From positions 1 to 40,780 of the forward strand of contig CAYTCZ010000018.1 of NCBI GenBank assembly GCA_964436315.1: a DNA stretch of 40,780 nucleotides, given 5' to 3'. Positions 22,776 to 30,987 of this stretch are shown here, one piece after another. The DNA comes from CAYTCZ01 sp964436315 (lineage in GTDB: Bacteria; Actinomycetota; Thermoleophilia; Gaiellales; Gaiellaceae). Below the pieces are notes generated by a model, which did no database searches, had not been told where the DNA came from, and worked only from the letters and a program-made list of their open reading frames with translations. Both the position numbers and the translations under genes were made by a program. Position 1 is the first letter of the stretch. Each line of letters starts with the position of its first letter.

Positions 22776-24065
22776 TCAGCCGAGACTCGGCGGTCGCTGC
22801 CCGAGTTCGACCGACACCGTTCGGCTCTCGCCGCCGCTCCCGATGACTTCGACGTCGACGACGTCGCCGGGATCCCGCTCCGCAAGAGAAGCCGTCAGGT
22901 CTTCGGTCGACGTGATCTCATCTCCGTTGAGACTCACGATGAGATCGCCTTCGCGGAGACCGGCGTCGTCCGCCGGCCCATCCGGGACGACCTCGACGAC
23001 CAGCGTTCCCCGCGTGCCCGCGGGAAGACCGAGCTGGGATGCGGCCAGATCGGAGTCGACCTGGGCAATCGAGACTCCAAGCCAAGCTCGCTGCTCGGGC
23101 GGCTTCGAGAGGATTTCCTCGATTACCGGGATCGCCTGATCGATCGCAATTGCGAATCCGATGTTCTCGGCGAACGCCGCCGACGCACCGGCGGTGTTGA
23201 TCCCAACGAGTTGGCCGTTCATGTCCACCAGCGCACCACCGGAGTTCCCGGGATTGATGGCGGCGTCGGTTTGAAGGGCACCTTCGAGACGCGCCCCGCC
23301 GAGTGGCTCGACCGTGCGCTCCAGTCCGGAGATGATCCCGCGCGTGACGGTCGGGCCGCCGAGACCGAGCGGGAATCCAAGGGCGAGCACCTCGTCGCCG
23401 AGGCGGAGTTCTGACGAGCGACCGAGATCGATCGGGTTCAGATCATCGGCCGACACGCGGATGACGGCAAGATCGCGCTCGGGGGCGGTTCCGACAACGA
23501 CCCCCTCGAGCGGCTGGTTGTGGATGCCATCGTTGAAGACAACGCTGACTTCGGAGGCGCCTTCGACGACGTGATTGTTGGTGAGGATGACTCCGTCAGA
23601 CGTGTACACGACGCCGGAGCCCTGGCCTCCCAGGCCGCTGAAGCCCTGTACGCGGACGTTCACGACCGACGGGAGGACCTCCTCCACCACGTCCGCCACG
23701 GCCGAGTCGGGGGGAGACTGGGCAACGCTCGGGTTTCCGCTCGTTGAATTGCCGCCGGAATCCTGGTCGGCATCCGGATCGGTCGGTTCGTCACCGCTGT
23801 CGGAAGATTCATCATCTCCGCCGTCCTCGCTCCCAGCCTGGCCGGATTCGTCCTCACCGGAGCCAGACTCGTCACCCTCGGAGCCCGTCGCTTCGTTTCC
23901 GGAATCGGTCCCTTCTTCCGATTCGCCATCGGTGTTCATCTCCGTCGGAGAGGTCTCTTCGGTGGTGGTCGAAGCCGCTTCGTCGGCGGTCGAGTCGACG
24001 GTTCCGACCGTGCACGCCGTGGCGAGCAGAGCCACGAATATGAGGACTGCGGCGAGCTTTCGCAT
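22776..24065 (-). CDS. HtrA/DegP-like serine protease lipoprotein with PDZ domain
   Basis: This protein starts with a lipoprotein signal (MRKLAAVLIFVALLATA then C18), has a long acidic Ser/Gly/Asp/Glu-rich linker to about residue 115, then a trypsin-like domain with His in ILTNNHVV, Asp in ERDLAVI and Ser in NPGNSGGAL, and one PDZ domain at the end (GPADDAGLREGDLIVSLNG). It would act outside the membrane on misfolded or specific proteins. GGAG stands 6 bases before ATG 24065; ATG 24068 and TTG 24071 are alternatives. It is the last gene of the MoxR/DUF58/VWA run, which suggests a shared envelope role. Confidence 0.88.
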   Translation of the reverse strand: MRKLAAVLIFVALLATACTVGTVDSTADEAASTTTEETSPTEMNTDGESEEGTDSGNEATGSEGDESGSGEDESGQAGSEDGGDDESSDSGDEPTDPDADQDSGGNSTSGNPSVAQSPPDSAVADVVEEVLPSVVNVRVQGFSGLGGQGSGVVYTSDGVILTNNHVVEGASEVSVVFNDGIHNQPLEGVVVGTAPERDLAVIRVSADDLNPIDLGRSSELRLGDEVLALGFPLGLGGPTVTRGIISGLERTVEPLGGARLEGALQTDAAINPGNSGGALVDMNGQLVGINTAGASAAFAENIGFAIAIDQAIPVIEEILSKPPEQRAWLGVSIAQVDSDLAASQLGLPAGTRGTLVVEVVPDGPADDAGLREGDLIVSLNGDEITSTEDLTASLAERDPGDVVDVEVIGSGGESRTVSVELGQRPPSLG

Positions 24066-24074
24066 CATCAACTC

Positions 24075-25097
24075 CTAGGGGATCCGGTTGAACCACAGGG
24101 CCGAGAACACGCCTCCGATGAGGAAGAGCAGGAGAGCTGCGCCGGCGAAGGCAAAGGTGATCTCCAACTCGTCTTCGTCGAACCCGAGGCTGGACCCGAG
24201 ACCCGCGTACACACTCGTCAGAGCCTCGTCCGACGGAGCGTCAAAGAACTGGCCGCCTGTCGTCTGAGCAATCTCCGAGAGCGTGTCGTGGTCAGGTGGT
24301 ACGGGGACTGTTTCACTGAAACCAAAGAGATTTTCGATCTCCACGGTTCCCTCGTCCGTTCCGAGCGCGACCGTGTAGACCGGAACTCCGGCCGACTGGG
24401 CGATGCGAGCCGCCTCGGATGGATCGAAGGTGTCCGGCGACGGTTCTCCGTCCGAGAGAAGGAGGACGACGAGAGGTGGTCCGTCTCCGTTCTCCTCGAC
24501 CGGCTCGCTGTCGGAGGCAAGCTGCACTTCTCCTGCGCCGCCGATGTCAACCGCACGCACGATTGCATCACCGATCGCGGTTCCGCCGTCGGCTTCGAGG
24601 GAGTCGATCGCGTCCCGAACGGTTTCGCGGTCGTCGGTCGGTGTGGCGAGAACGTACGCCTCACTCGAGAAGCCGACGACTCCCACTCGGAAGTTGCCCG
24701 GCACCTCAAGAAGGAAGGCTTCCGCGGCGTCCTGCGCGGCCGCGAGGCGGTTCGGATCGACATCGTCCGCCAGCATCGAACGCGACGTGTCCATCGCCAG
24801 GATGACGGTCGCCTCTTCCTTTGGAATCAGAAGCGTTGCGTGCGGTCTGGCGAGGCCCACGATCAGCGCCGTCAAGGCGGCCAGAAAGAGAATTGGCGGT
24901 ACAACTCGCCGCCAACCCGGCGAACGGTGAACAACGTTCTCGAGGAGATCGACGTTCGTGAAGCGCATTGCGTAGCGCATCCGACGTCGCTGAACGAGCA
25001 CGTAGCCAACAACGAGGAGCGGGATCAGGAGGAGGCCCCAGAGGAAAACTGGCCACTGGAACGTGACCCAGTCGAGGCCGATGGATTCGAGGCTCAT
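24075..25097 (-). CDS. BatA-like membrane-anchored VWA protein
   Basis: This 340-residue protein has two transmembrane segments near the N terminus (about 18-36 and 65-84), a VWA domain with the complete metal site DTSRSM at 103-108, and a last transmembrane segment near 316-335. It matches the Aerotolerance/BatA-type proteins found after MoxR and DUF58 genes. The VWA domain faces outside. ATGA overlap with the DUF58 stop shows coupling. The specific client is unknown. Confidence 0.88.
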   Translation of the reverse strand: MSLESIGLDWVTFQWPVFLWGLLLIPLLVVGYVLVQRRRMRYAMRFTNVDLLENVVHRSPGWRRVVPPILFLAALTALIVGLARPHATLLIPKEEATVILAMDTSRSMLADDVDPNRLAAAQDAAEAFLLEVPGNFRVGVVGFSSEAYVLATPTDDRETVRDAIDSLEADGGTAIGDAIVRAVDIGGAGEVQLASDSEPVEENGDGPPLVVLLLSDGEPSPDTFDPSEAARIAQSAGVPVYTVALGTDEGTVEIENLFGFSETVPVPPDHDTLSEIAQTTGGQFFDAPSDEALTSVYAGLGSSLGFDEDELEITFAFAGAALLLFLIGGVFSALWFNRIP

Positions 25098-26014
25098 CGA
25101 TTGCCCCCATTTCGAAGGTGGCCGGCGAAGTCACGGAGCCAATCACCAGCCGTCGAGAGCACGACGTGGTCGACTCCAGCGGAGCCAAGCTCGCTTGCGA
25201 TCTCGCGACGTTCTTCCGCAGCCCGGGTTTCAAAGCGTTCTCGAAGCTTCTTGCTTCGTGTGTCCACTCGAATCTGTTTCCCCGTCTCAGGATCGACGAG
25301 CCACAGGTCGCCGACGTTCGGCAGAGACTGTTCCCGCGGATCACGAATCTCGACTGCCGTGACGTGATGCCGGTCAGCGAGTTGAAGGAGCGGACGACGC
25401 CAGTCACGAGGGCCCCGGAAGTCAGAGACGATGAAGACCAATCCTCGCTGGCGGGCGAGTCGGGCCGATCGAGCCAGTGCCGTCCCGAGAGATGTCGTGG
25501 CCGGTCCCTCGACCTTCGCCTCGTCGCGAAGCGTTACCAAAAGACCGAACATGCCGACACGACCCTGCCGGGGAGGGAGCGATCGCTCTTCGTCGTCGCC
25601 GAACGTGATGACGGCGAGGCGGTTCGCGCTTCGCGTCGAAAGGTGGCCGACGGCAAGCGCAACACCTTCGGCAACGTCGGCCTTCCGCCGGTCAGCCGTG
25701 CCGAACTGCATCGACGGCGACGCATCGAGCAGGAGCCAGGTGGTAACCGCTCGCTCGGCAACATCCACGCGGACGTGGGTTTCGGCGGTCCTCGCAGTCA
25801 CGCTCCAGTCGATGCGGCGCACGTCGTCGCCGGGCAGATACGGGCGCACCAGCGCAAGCTCCGTGCCGATTCCCGACACGATCGCGCGGTGATCGCCCGC
25901 GAGCAACCCCTCGACCCGGCGTCGAACGGTATGATCGAGCGCTCGGAGGGCAGCCTCTGGCATCGGTCCAGGCCCCGGGCGAGCCGGGGTTCGTTTTCTG
26001 AGCGAAGCGATCAC
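25094..26014 (-). CDS. DUF58-domain protein
   Basis: This 306-residue protein contains the DUF58 signature PYLPGDDVRRIDWSVTARTAETHV at 59-80 (residues 61-70 being the core) and a VWA-like fold with TWLLLDASPSMQFG in which the metal-site serines are kept. DUF58 proteins occur with MoxR ATPases and membrane VWA proteins and are thought to couple the ATPase to the membrane complex. The GTG start overlaps the MoxR stop as GTGA. Confidence 0.88.
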   Translation of the reverse strand: MIASLRKRTPARPGPGPMPEAALRALDHTVRRRVEGLLAGDHRAIVSGIGTELALVRPYLPGDDVRRIDWSVTARTAETHVRVDVAERAVTTWLLLDASPSMQFGTADRRKADVAEGVALAVGHLSTRSANRLAVITFGDDEERSLPPRQGRVGMFGLLVTLRDEAKVEGPATTSLGTALARSARLARQRGLVFIVSDFRGPRDWRRPLLQLADRHHVTAVEIRDPREQSLPNVGDLWLVDPETGKQIRVDTRSKKLRERFETRAAEERREIASELGSAGVDHVVLSTAGDWLRDFAGHLRNGGNR

Positions 26015-27171
26015 GCGACGGCTTCCCTGGCCAGGTCAATATGCGGCAGTTCGACCGCGGCAAGAACGCTGTCGAGGATTCCGTCGGCGGTAACCTCCTC
26101 GGCCAGCGCCTGATACGTAAGAACAAGCCGATGGCGCAGCACGTCCTTGGCGAGTTCGTAGACGTCCTGGGGAAGGACGTAGTCGCGGCCGCGGATCAGC
26201 GCAAGCGCGCGCGCACCGAGCACCAGATTGATGGAGCCACGGGGGCTCGCGCCGTAGGCGATGTAGGGCGCTACGTGGGCAATGCCATAGTCGGCAGGTC
26301 GACGGGTTGCAAGCGTCAACGCAACGGCGTACGTCTGAACCTGAGGATCCACGTACACGGCCGCCGTCGTCCGCTGCAAGGCGTGGAGCTCGTCGACTGT
26401 CAAGACCTGTCGGAGCGCCGGAGGATCGATGAGCGAACGCTGCACGACAGTGAGCTCGTCGCCGAACGCAGGGTAGTCGACGACAACCTTGAGCATGAAG
26501 CGATCGACCTGGGCTTCGGGAAGCGGATACGTTCCCTCGGACTCGATCGGGTTCTGCGTTGCCATCACCAGAAACGGGTCAGGAACTTCGAACGTCTTGG
26601 CGCCGATCGTCACCTGCCGCTCCTGCATCACTTCGAGCAGCGCCGACTGCACCTTGGCAGGCGCACGGTTGATCTCATCGGCCAGGAGGAAGTTGCAGAA
26701 CACCGGACCGAGTTCAGTGTCGAATGACTCTGCGTTCGGCTTGTAGATGCGCGTCCCGACGAGGTCCGAGGGGACGAGATCAGGGGTGAACTGCACCCGG
26801 TGGAACGTTCCGCCGAGCACCTCGGCGAGCGTCTTCACCGTGAGCGTCTTCGCGAGTCCAGGAACACCCTCGATGAGCAGGTGGCCACCCGCAAGCAGCG
26901 CGACGAGAACGCGCTCGAGCATCGGTTCTTGCCCCACGATGACTCGCTTGAGCTCGAAGAGTGCGTTCTCGAGCTTCGCGTTCACGTCTGCCGGGTTGAG
27001 GGTGGTTTGAGGTGAGGTCGCGGCGCCGGTCTCTTCTTCGATCGCTGCGGATGTCTCGGCCGCCGCGGTTGCCGGAAGCTCTTCCGTCGGGGCTCCGGCG
27101 TCGATCGTGGGCGACTCAGGCTCCGACGCCGGGAGTTCGTTTTTCTGACTCGGGAAGACGTTGTCGGTCAC
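26011..27171 (-). CDS. MoxR-family AAA ATPase of the DUF58/VWA system
   Basis: This MoxR-proper ATPase has an acidic, Ala/Thr/Pro-rich N-terminal extension of about 55 residues, Walker A GVPGLAKT, Walker B CNFLLADEINRAP, sensor MATQNPIESEGTYPLPEAQVDRF and the arginine-rich C-terminal lid. GTG at 27171 stands 8 bases after AAAGGAG, while the ATGs at 27192 and 27189 have no such site, so I use the GTG (386 residues). It heads the run MoxR, DUF58, BatA-like, HtrA-like. It is a different subfamily from the CoxD-like ATPase 3.4 kb away. Confidence 0.9.
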   Translation of the reverse strand: MTDNVFPSQKNELPASEPESPTIDAGAPTEELPATAAAETSAAIEEETGAATSPQTTLNPADVNAKLENALFELKRVIVGQEPMLERVLVALLAGGHLLIEGVPGLAKTLTVKTLAEVLGGTFHRVQFTPDLVPSDLVGTRIYKPNAESFDTELGPVFCNFLLADEINRAPAKVQSALLEVMQERQVTIGAKTFEVPDPFLVMATQNPIESEGTYPLPEAQVDRFMLKVVVDYPAFGDELTVVQRSLIDPPALRQVLTVDELHALQRTTAAVYVDPQVQTYAVALTLATRRPADYGIAHVAPYIAYGASPRGSINLVLGARALALIRGRDYVLPQDVYELAKDVLRHRLVLTYQALAEEVTADGILDSVLAAVELPHIDLAREAVA

Positions 27172-27227
27172 AGAAGTGGCTCCTTTCATCACTGCGACCG
27201 AGTGAAGCAGAGCGAGATAAAAACGAG

Positions 27228-27247
27228 TTAAAGCCGGGGTCAGGTCT
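27228..27247. repeat. Half of a probable palindrome at the gap edge
   Basis: The bases before the gap, ending GCCGGGGTCAGGTCT, look like the left arm and loop of a GGGGTCAG/CTGACCCC-type hairpin; the assembly stops where the right arm would begin. Confidence 0.35.
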
Positions 27248-27347
27248 NNNNNNNNNNNNNNNNNNNNNNNNNNNNNNNNNNNNNNNNNNNNNNNNNNNNN
27301 NNNNNNNNNNNNNNNNNNNNNNNNNNNNNNNNNNNNNNNNNNNNNNN
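27248..27347. other. Assembly gap of 100 N
   Basis: This is a standard-length placeholder between the MoxR start and the META-protein stop; the true size is unknown. The META stop codon lies directly at the right edge. Confidence 0.95.
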
Positions 27348-27791
27348 CTACCCGCTGAAGCGCATCGTGCGGTCGTCGTCAGCCAGGGCCAGAGCAAGAC
27401 CGTCTTCGTCGACCGAAAACGAGACGACATCGGCCAGCAGAGCAAGGTAGAGGTCATAGAGCGACTCGGGCCCACACTCAGCGAGAGTGGTTTGCCCGAG
27501 CACGATCGTCAGACTCTCTCCATCCACCTCGTAGGTACCGGCTGCACGATTGCAGTCGGCCTGAACCGCCACAGAGCCATCCTGGTCGAAGAGGACGCCG
27601 TAATCCACGGGGTTCGGCGGAGTGACGGCGTCACCTTGCTCGTCGTCCAAGCTCTCCCAAATCCAGGTGATGTCGACAACGTCCTCGTCGAAGTTCGCGG
27701 ATTCTCCGTCGTTTCCACAGCCAGCGAGCGCGAGCACGAGGATGGCTCCCAGCACGATAGTCACCGCACTGGGAGCCAAACCGCGCTTCAT
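27348..27791 (-). CDS. META-domain (HslJ-like) lipoprotein
   Basis: This 147-residue protein has a lipoprotein signal ending LVLALAG then C, and a META/HslJ-like domain: ITWIWESL, then YGVLFDQDGSVAVQADCNRAAGTYEVDG and an AECGPESLYDLYLALL segment, the two cysteines being those usual in the family. It is a small surface lipoprotein of unknown role. Its ATG overlaps the sulfatase stop by one base (TGATG), so it is coupled to that gene. The stop lies at the edge of the 100-N gap, so the gene is complete. Confidence 0.85.
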   Translation of the reverse strand: MKRGLAPSAVTIVLGAILVLALAGCGNDGESANFDEDVVDITWIWESLDDEQGDAVTPPNPVDYGVLFDQDGSVAVQADCNRAAGTYEVDGESLTIVLGQTTLAECGPESLYDLYLALLADVVSFSVDEDGLALALADDDRTMRFSG

Positions 27792-30142
27792 CAGTCGCGA
27801 GCGAGGTACGCGAGCACTTCCTTCTCGTGGTCGATGTAGTGATCACCGCTCACGTCGATCACGACGCGATCGATGGTCCCGCCCCTGAACGGATACGGGG
27901 CGCGATAGTCGGACGACACAGGCGAGGCGCTGTCGCGTCCGACACAGAGCCCGTCGCCCGTGAGGGCGAGATTCCCCGGTTGAGTCATCATCTCCATGCT
28001 TCCCACGGGCTCCGTGTCAACGTAGAGAGTCAGCGTTCCAAGCGCACTCAACGTCTCCAGATCCTCGCCCGTCTTTACGAACTCCGCAGTGAACACGTGA
28101 GTACCAGTCGGGATATCGATGTCAGAAGTCACCTTCTGATGCTTCTCCCCCAGCCAGTTGTACATGTAGTGCAGGCGCCCGCCTTGCACGTACAGGCTGT
28201 GGCCGCCGGGAACGCCGCCGTGCGCAAAGATGACTCCTTCGGCGTCTGTACCGTCGATCGTTACGCCTGCGGCGATCGTAAATGAGCGACGTCGCGTGTT
28301 GACGGCGACCGACTCGGGGACGTCGGCCGTGTCTGGATAGTAGATGTATTGCGCGCGCGGCTCGGTCGGCTGCGGACGCGGTGTGGCAAAGATCTCGAGC
28401 GGCGTGCGGTCGTCGAGAGGTAGACCCTTGTATACCCCGGCGCTGAAGAACCAGAGCCCTTTGAGTTCCTCGAGAAGCGCCGGGTTGTCAGCAGCGACGT
28501 TGCGAGTCTGCGACGGATCCTCGCGGAGGTTGTAGAGCTCCCATTCGTCTTTTTCGAACTTGCTCCAGCCGGAGATCGGCGGATGGAGCGTATTCGCGAG
28601 CCAACCGTTGTGGTAGATGGCCCGCATACCGAGCATCGAGTAGAACTGCGTCTCACGCTCTGGGACGTCGGGATCCGTCAACGAGGCCGCAAAGCTCTCG
28701 CCCTCGATCGGGGTTTGCGTGTAGCCCTTGAGCACGTCCGGCGGTTCGACTCCCAGCAGCTCGTACAGGGTTGGAACGATGTCGACCGCGTGCTGGTACT
28801 GGCGGCGAACCTCGCCACGGGCGCTGATCCCTTCGGGCCAGGAGACGATGCACATGTCGGCCGTCCCGCCCTCGTAGCCGGCAAAGCGCTTCCAGTAGGG
28901 GAACGGCGTGTCGAAGGCCCAGGCCCAGCCGCTGTTGTAGTGGTTGTAGGACGTGGGGCCGCCGAGTGCGTCCAGGTGCTTCAGGTTCTCTTCGATGCTG
29001 TCGGGGACGTTGTTGAAGAACTTGTTCTCGTTGAACGATCCGTTGGGTCCCCCTTCCGCACTCGAGCCGTTGTCCGAGACGACGACCACGATCGTGTTCT
29101 CGAGCTGACCCGACTCCTCGAGGTAGTCGATGAGCCGACCGATCTCGTGGTCGGTGTAGCTGACGAAGCCCGCGAACACCTCTGCCATGCGGACGAAGAG
29201 CGTCTTCTCGTCCTCTGTGAGCGAGTCCCAGGGGCGCACGAAGTCGAGCTGCGGCCATGGTTGACCGTCGGGACCGGTGATGCCGTCCGGCTCACTATGC
29301 GGATTGATGGGAGAGAGCTCGACGTCGTCGGGAAGGAGACCGAGCTCCTTCTGCCGGGCGAGGATCGTCTCGCGAATCGCCTCATAGCCCTCATCGAACC
29401 GGCCCTTGTACCTGTCGGCCCACTCCTTGAAGACGTGGTGTGGAGCGTGCCCACAGCCAGGGCAGAAGTACATGAACCACGGCTTGTCCGGGTTCACCGC
29501 CTTGGCGTCGCGAATGAACCGAACTGCTTTGTCGGCGAGGTCGGCCGAGAGGTGGTAGCCCTCGTCCGGCTGGGCCGGTTGCTCGACCGGGTGGTTGTCG
29601 TACGTCAGGTCTGGATACCACTGGTTCGTCTCGCCGCCGAGGAATCCGTAGAAGCGCTCGAACCCACGTCCGAGTGGCCAGCGGGCTTTCCAAGCAGACA
29701 TGTCCGTCTCTTCACCGGGCGTGAGATGCCACTTGCCGATGGCGTACGTGTTCCAGCCGCGCTCGCCGAGGACCTCCGAGATCAGACCGTTTTCGAAGGG
29801 GATTCGCGCAGAGAAACCCGGAAACCCGGCTGAGGCCTCGGTGATACACGCCATGTTGTTGCTCGTCGCATTCCGCCCGTTCAGGAGGCTCGAGCGCGTT
29901 GGCGAGCACAGGGCCGTCGTATGGAAGTTCGCGTACCGCAATCCCGCATCCGCGATGCGCCGCATTGCTGGAGTCTCGATCGGTCCGCCGAAGACGTCCA
30001 TTGCGCCGTAGCCGACGTCGTCCCAGACGATCATGAGAACATTTGGCGCTCCCTCGGGCGCCTTGGGCTGGACATACGGTTCCCAGTCAGGGACGGAGTC
30101 CCGAATGTCGACGTTGACTACTCCCTTGAACTCAGCCGCCAT
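27791..30142 (-). CDS. Arylsulfatase-family enzyme
   Basis: This 783-residue type I sulfatase carries the formylglycine motif C79-S-P-T-R83 followed by SSLLNGR, metal-binding D41-D42 in IVWDDVGYG, and a later VVVVSDNGSSAEGG. The catalytic domain covers about 30-570; the last 200 residues form a beta-rich region (GGHSLYVQGGRLHYMYNWLG, then TLYVDTEPVG) that looks like a laminin-G/concanavalin-type fold. No signal peptide is seen, as in cytosolic Pseudomonas-type arylsulfatases. The frame is open to 30187, but AAAGGAG stands 9 to 10 bases before the ATG at 30142. It would free sulfate from aryl or alkyl sulfate esters; an sulfatase-modifying enzyme must be elsewhere. Confidence 0.9.
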   Translation of the reverse strand: MAAEFKGVVNVDIRDSVPDWEPYVQPKAPEGAPNVLMIVWDDVGYGAMDVFGGPIETPAMRRIADAGLRYANFHTTALCSPTRSSLLNGRNATSNNMACITEASAGFPGFSARIPFENGLISEVLGERGWNTYAIGKWHLTPGEETDMSAWKARWPLGRGFERFYGFLGGETNQWYPDLTYDNHPVEQPAQPDEGYHLSADLADKAVRFIRDAKAVNPDKPWFMYFCPGCGHAPHHVFKEWADRYKGRFDEGYEAIRETILARQKELGLLPDDVELSPINPHSEPDGITGPDGQPWPQLDFVRPWDSLTEDEKTLFVRMAEVFAGFVSYTDHEIGRLIDYLEESGQLENTIVVVVSDNGSSAEGGPNGSFNENKFFNNVPDSIEENLKHLDALGGPTSYNHYNSGWAWAFDTPFPYWKRFAGYEGGTADMCIVSWPEGISARGEVRRQYQHAVDIVPTLYELLGVEPPDVLKGYTQTPIEGESFAASLTDPDVPERETQFYSMLGMRAIYHNGWLANTLHPPISGWSKFEKDEWELYNLREDPSQTRNVAADNPALLEELKGLWFFSAGVYKGLPLDDRTPLEIFATPRPQPTEPRAQYIYYPDTADVPESVAVNTRRRSFTIAAGVTIDGTDAEGVIFAHGGVPGGHSLYVQGGRLHYMYNWLGEKHQKVTSDIDIPTGTHVFTAEFVKTGEDLETLSALGTLTLYVDTEPVGSMEMMTQPGNLALTGDGLCVGRDSASPVSSDYRAPYPFRGGTIDRVVIDVSGDHYIDHEKEVLAYLARD

Positions 30143-30242
30143 GCGGTCGCTCTCCTTTCGCTCGGTTGGCGACAGCATTATTCGCATCCGCGGCCTCGAT
30201 GAGCGTCAACAAGGCCATGAGGAGCCGCAACAGCGCCGTTTA

Positions 30243-30268
30243 CCGAGGTTAAAACGCCTTAACCTCGG
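30243..30268. promoter_or_regulatory. 10-bp palindrome, candidate operator
   Basis: CCGAGGTTAA and TTAACCTCGG stand around AACGCC in the space between the divergent sulfatase and response-regulator genes. The right arm covers the expected -35 position of the regulator promoter, which fits a site for autoregulation or for control of both genes. Confidence 0.5.
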
Positions 30269-30285
30269 CTCAAACTGTTGAGGCC

Positions 30286-30291
30286 TACGCT
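30286..30291 (+). promoter_or_regulatory. Candidate leaderless -10 box of the two-component operon
   Basis: TACGCT stands 6 bases before the GTG at 30298; no Shine-Dalgarno sequence precedes that GTG. Confidence 0.4.
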
Positions 30292-30297
30292 GAGTTT

Positions 30298-30987
30298 GTG
30301 CGGGTCTTGGTGGCGGAAGACGAGCGCGGGCTGGCGGACGCAATTGCCATCGGCCTTGAGCGCGAGGGATACGCGGTGGATGTGGCCTACGACGGCGAAG
30401 ACGCCTTCGTCAAGGCCCGGGTCTACCCGTATGACCTCCTGTGCCTCGACATCAGCATGCCGGGGATGGACGGCCGGGAACTGACGCGGCGCCTCCGCTC
30501 GGAGTCGGACGAGGACGGCGCACAGCCAAGGATTCTCTTCCTGACGGCGAACGACGGAATCGAGGACCGAATTGGCGGTCTCGACGACGGCGCTGACGAC
30601 TATCTGACGAAGCCTTTCGATTTCGGCGAACTCACGGCCCGAGTACGCGCTTTGCTTCGCCGTGACGCGGCGGGCGTGGCGACCGCCGCCCTCACAGTCG
30701 GCCAACTCGCCCTTGACACCGCATCAGGTACCGCGTCCAGGGCCGGGCTGGAGCTTGCACTCACGCCGAAGGAGTTCGCGCTCCTCCGATATTTCATGCT
30801 GCACCCCGGGGAGGTGCTCTCCGAAGGAACGCTCCTCTCCCACGTCTGGGACGAAAACGCAGACCCGGCGACAAAGACGGTGCGCGTGACGGTGATGAAC
30901 CTTCGACGCAAACTCGAAGCGTCGGGCGAGCCTAATCCCATCGAGACCGTCGTCGGATCCGGCTACCGGCTCAAGCAGAGCGGATGA
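30298..30987 (+). CDS. OmpR/PhoB-family response regulator
   Basis: This 229-residue regulator has a receiver domain with acidic pair E7-D8, phosphoacceptor D51 (CLDISMPGMDG), T83 and K105 (YLTKPFDFGE), and a C-terminal winged-helix DNA-binding domain (TPKEFALLRYFML to VGSGYRLKQSG). The GTG start follows a TACGCT box and so is probably leaderless. The kinase gene overlaps its stop as ATGA. The palindrome upstream is a likely target; the signal is unknown. Confidence 0.93.
   Translation: MRVLVAEDERGLADAIAIGLEREGYAVDVAYDGEDAFVKARVYPYDLLCLDISMPGMDGRELTRRLRSESDEDGAQPRILFLTANDGIEDRIGGLDDGADDYLTKPFDFGELTARVRALLRRDAAGVATAALTVGQLALDTASGTASRAGLELALTPKEFALLRYFMLHPGEVLSEGTLLSHVWDENADPATKTVRVTVMNLRRKLEASGEPNPIETVVGSGYRLKQSG

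Noticed and set aside
21276..23414. Long open frame of 712 codons on the plus strand
   Set aside because: It is the antisense of the VWA, MoxR and HtrA-like genes, which have clear motifs on the minus strand; high-GC codon bias opens such frames.
28583..29833. Long plus-strand frame of 416 codons
   Set aside because: It is antisense to the sulfatase catalytic domain.
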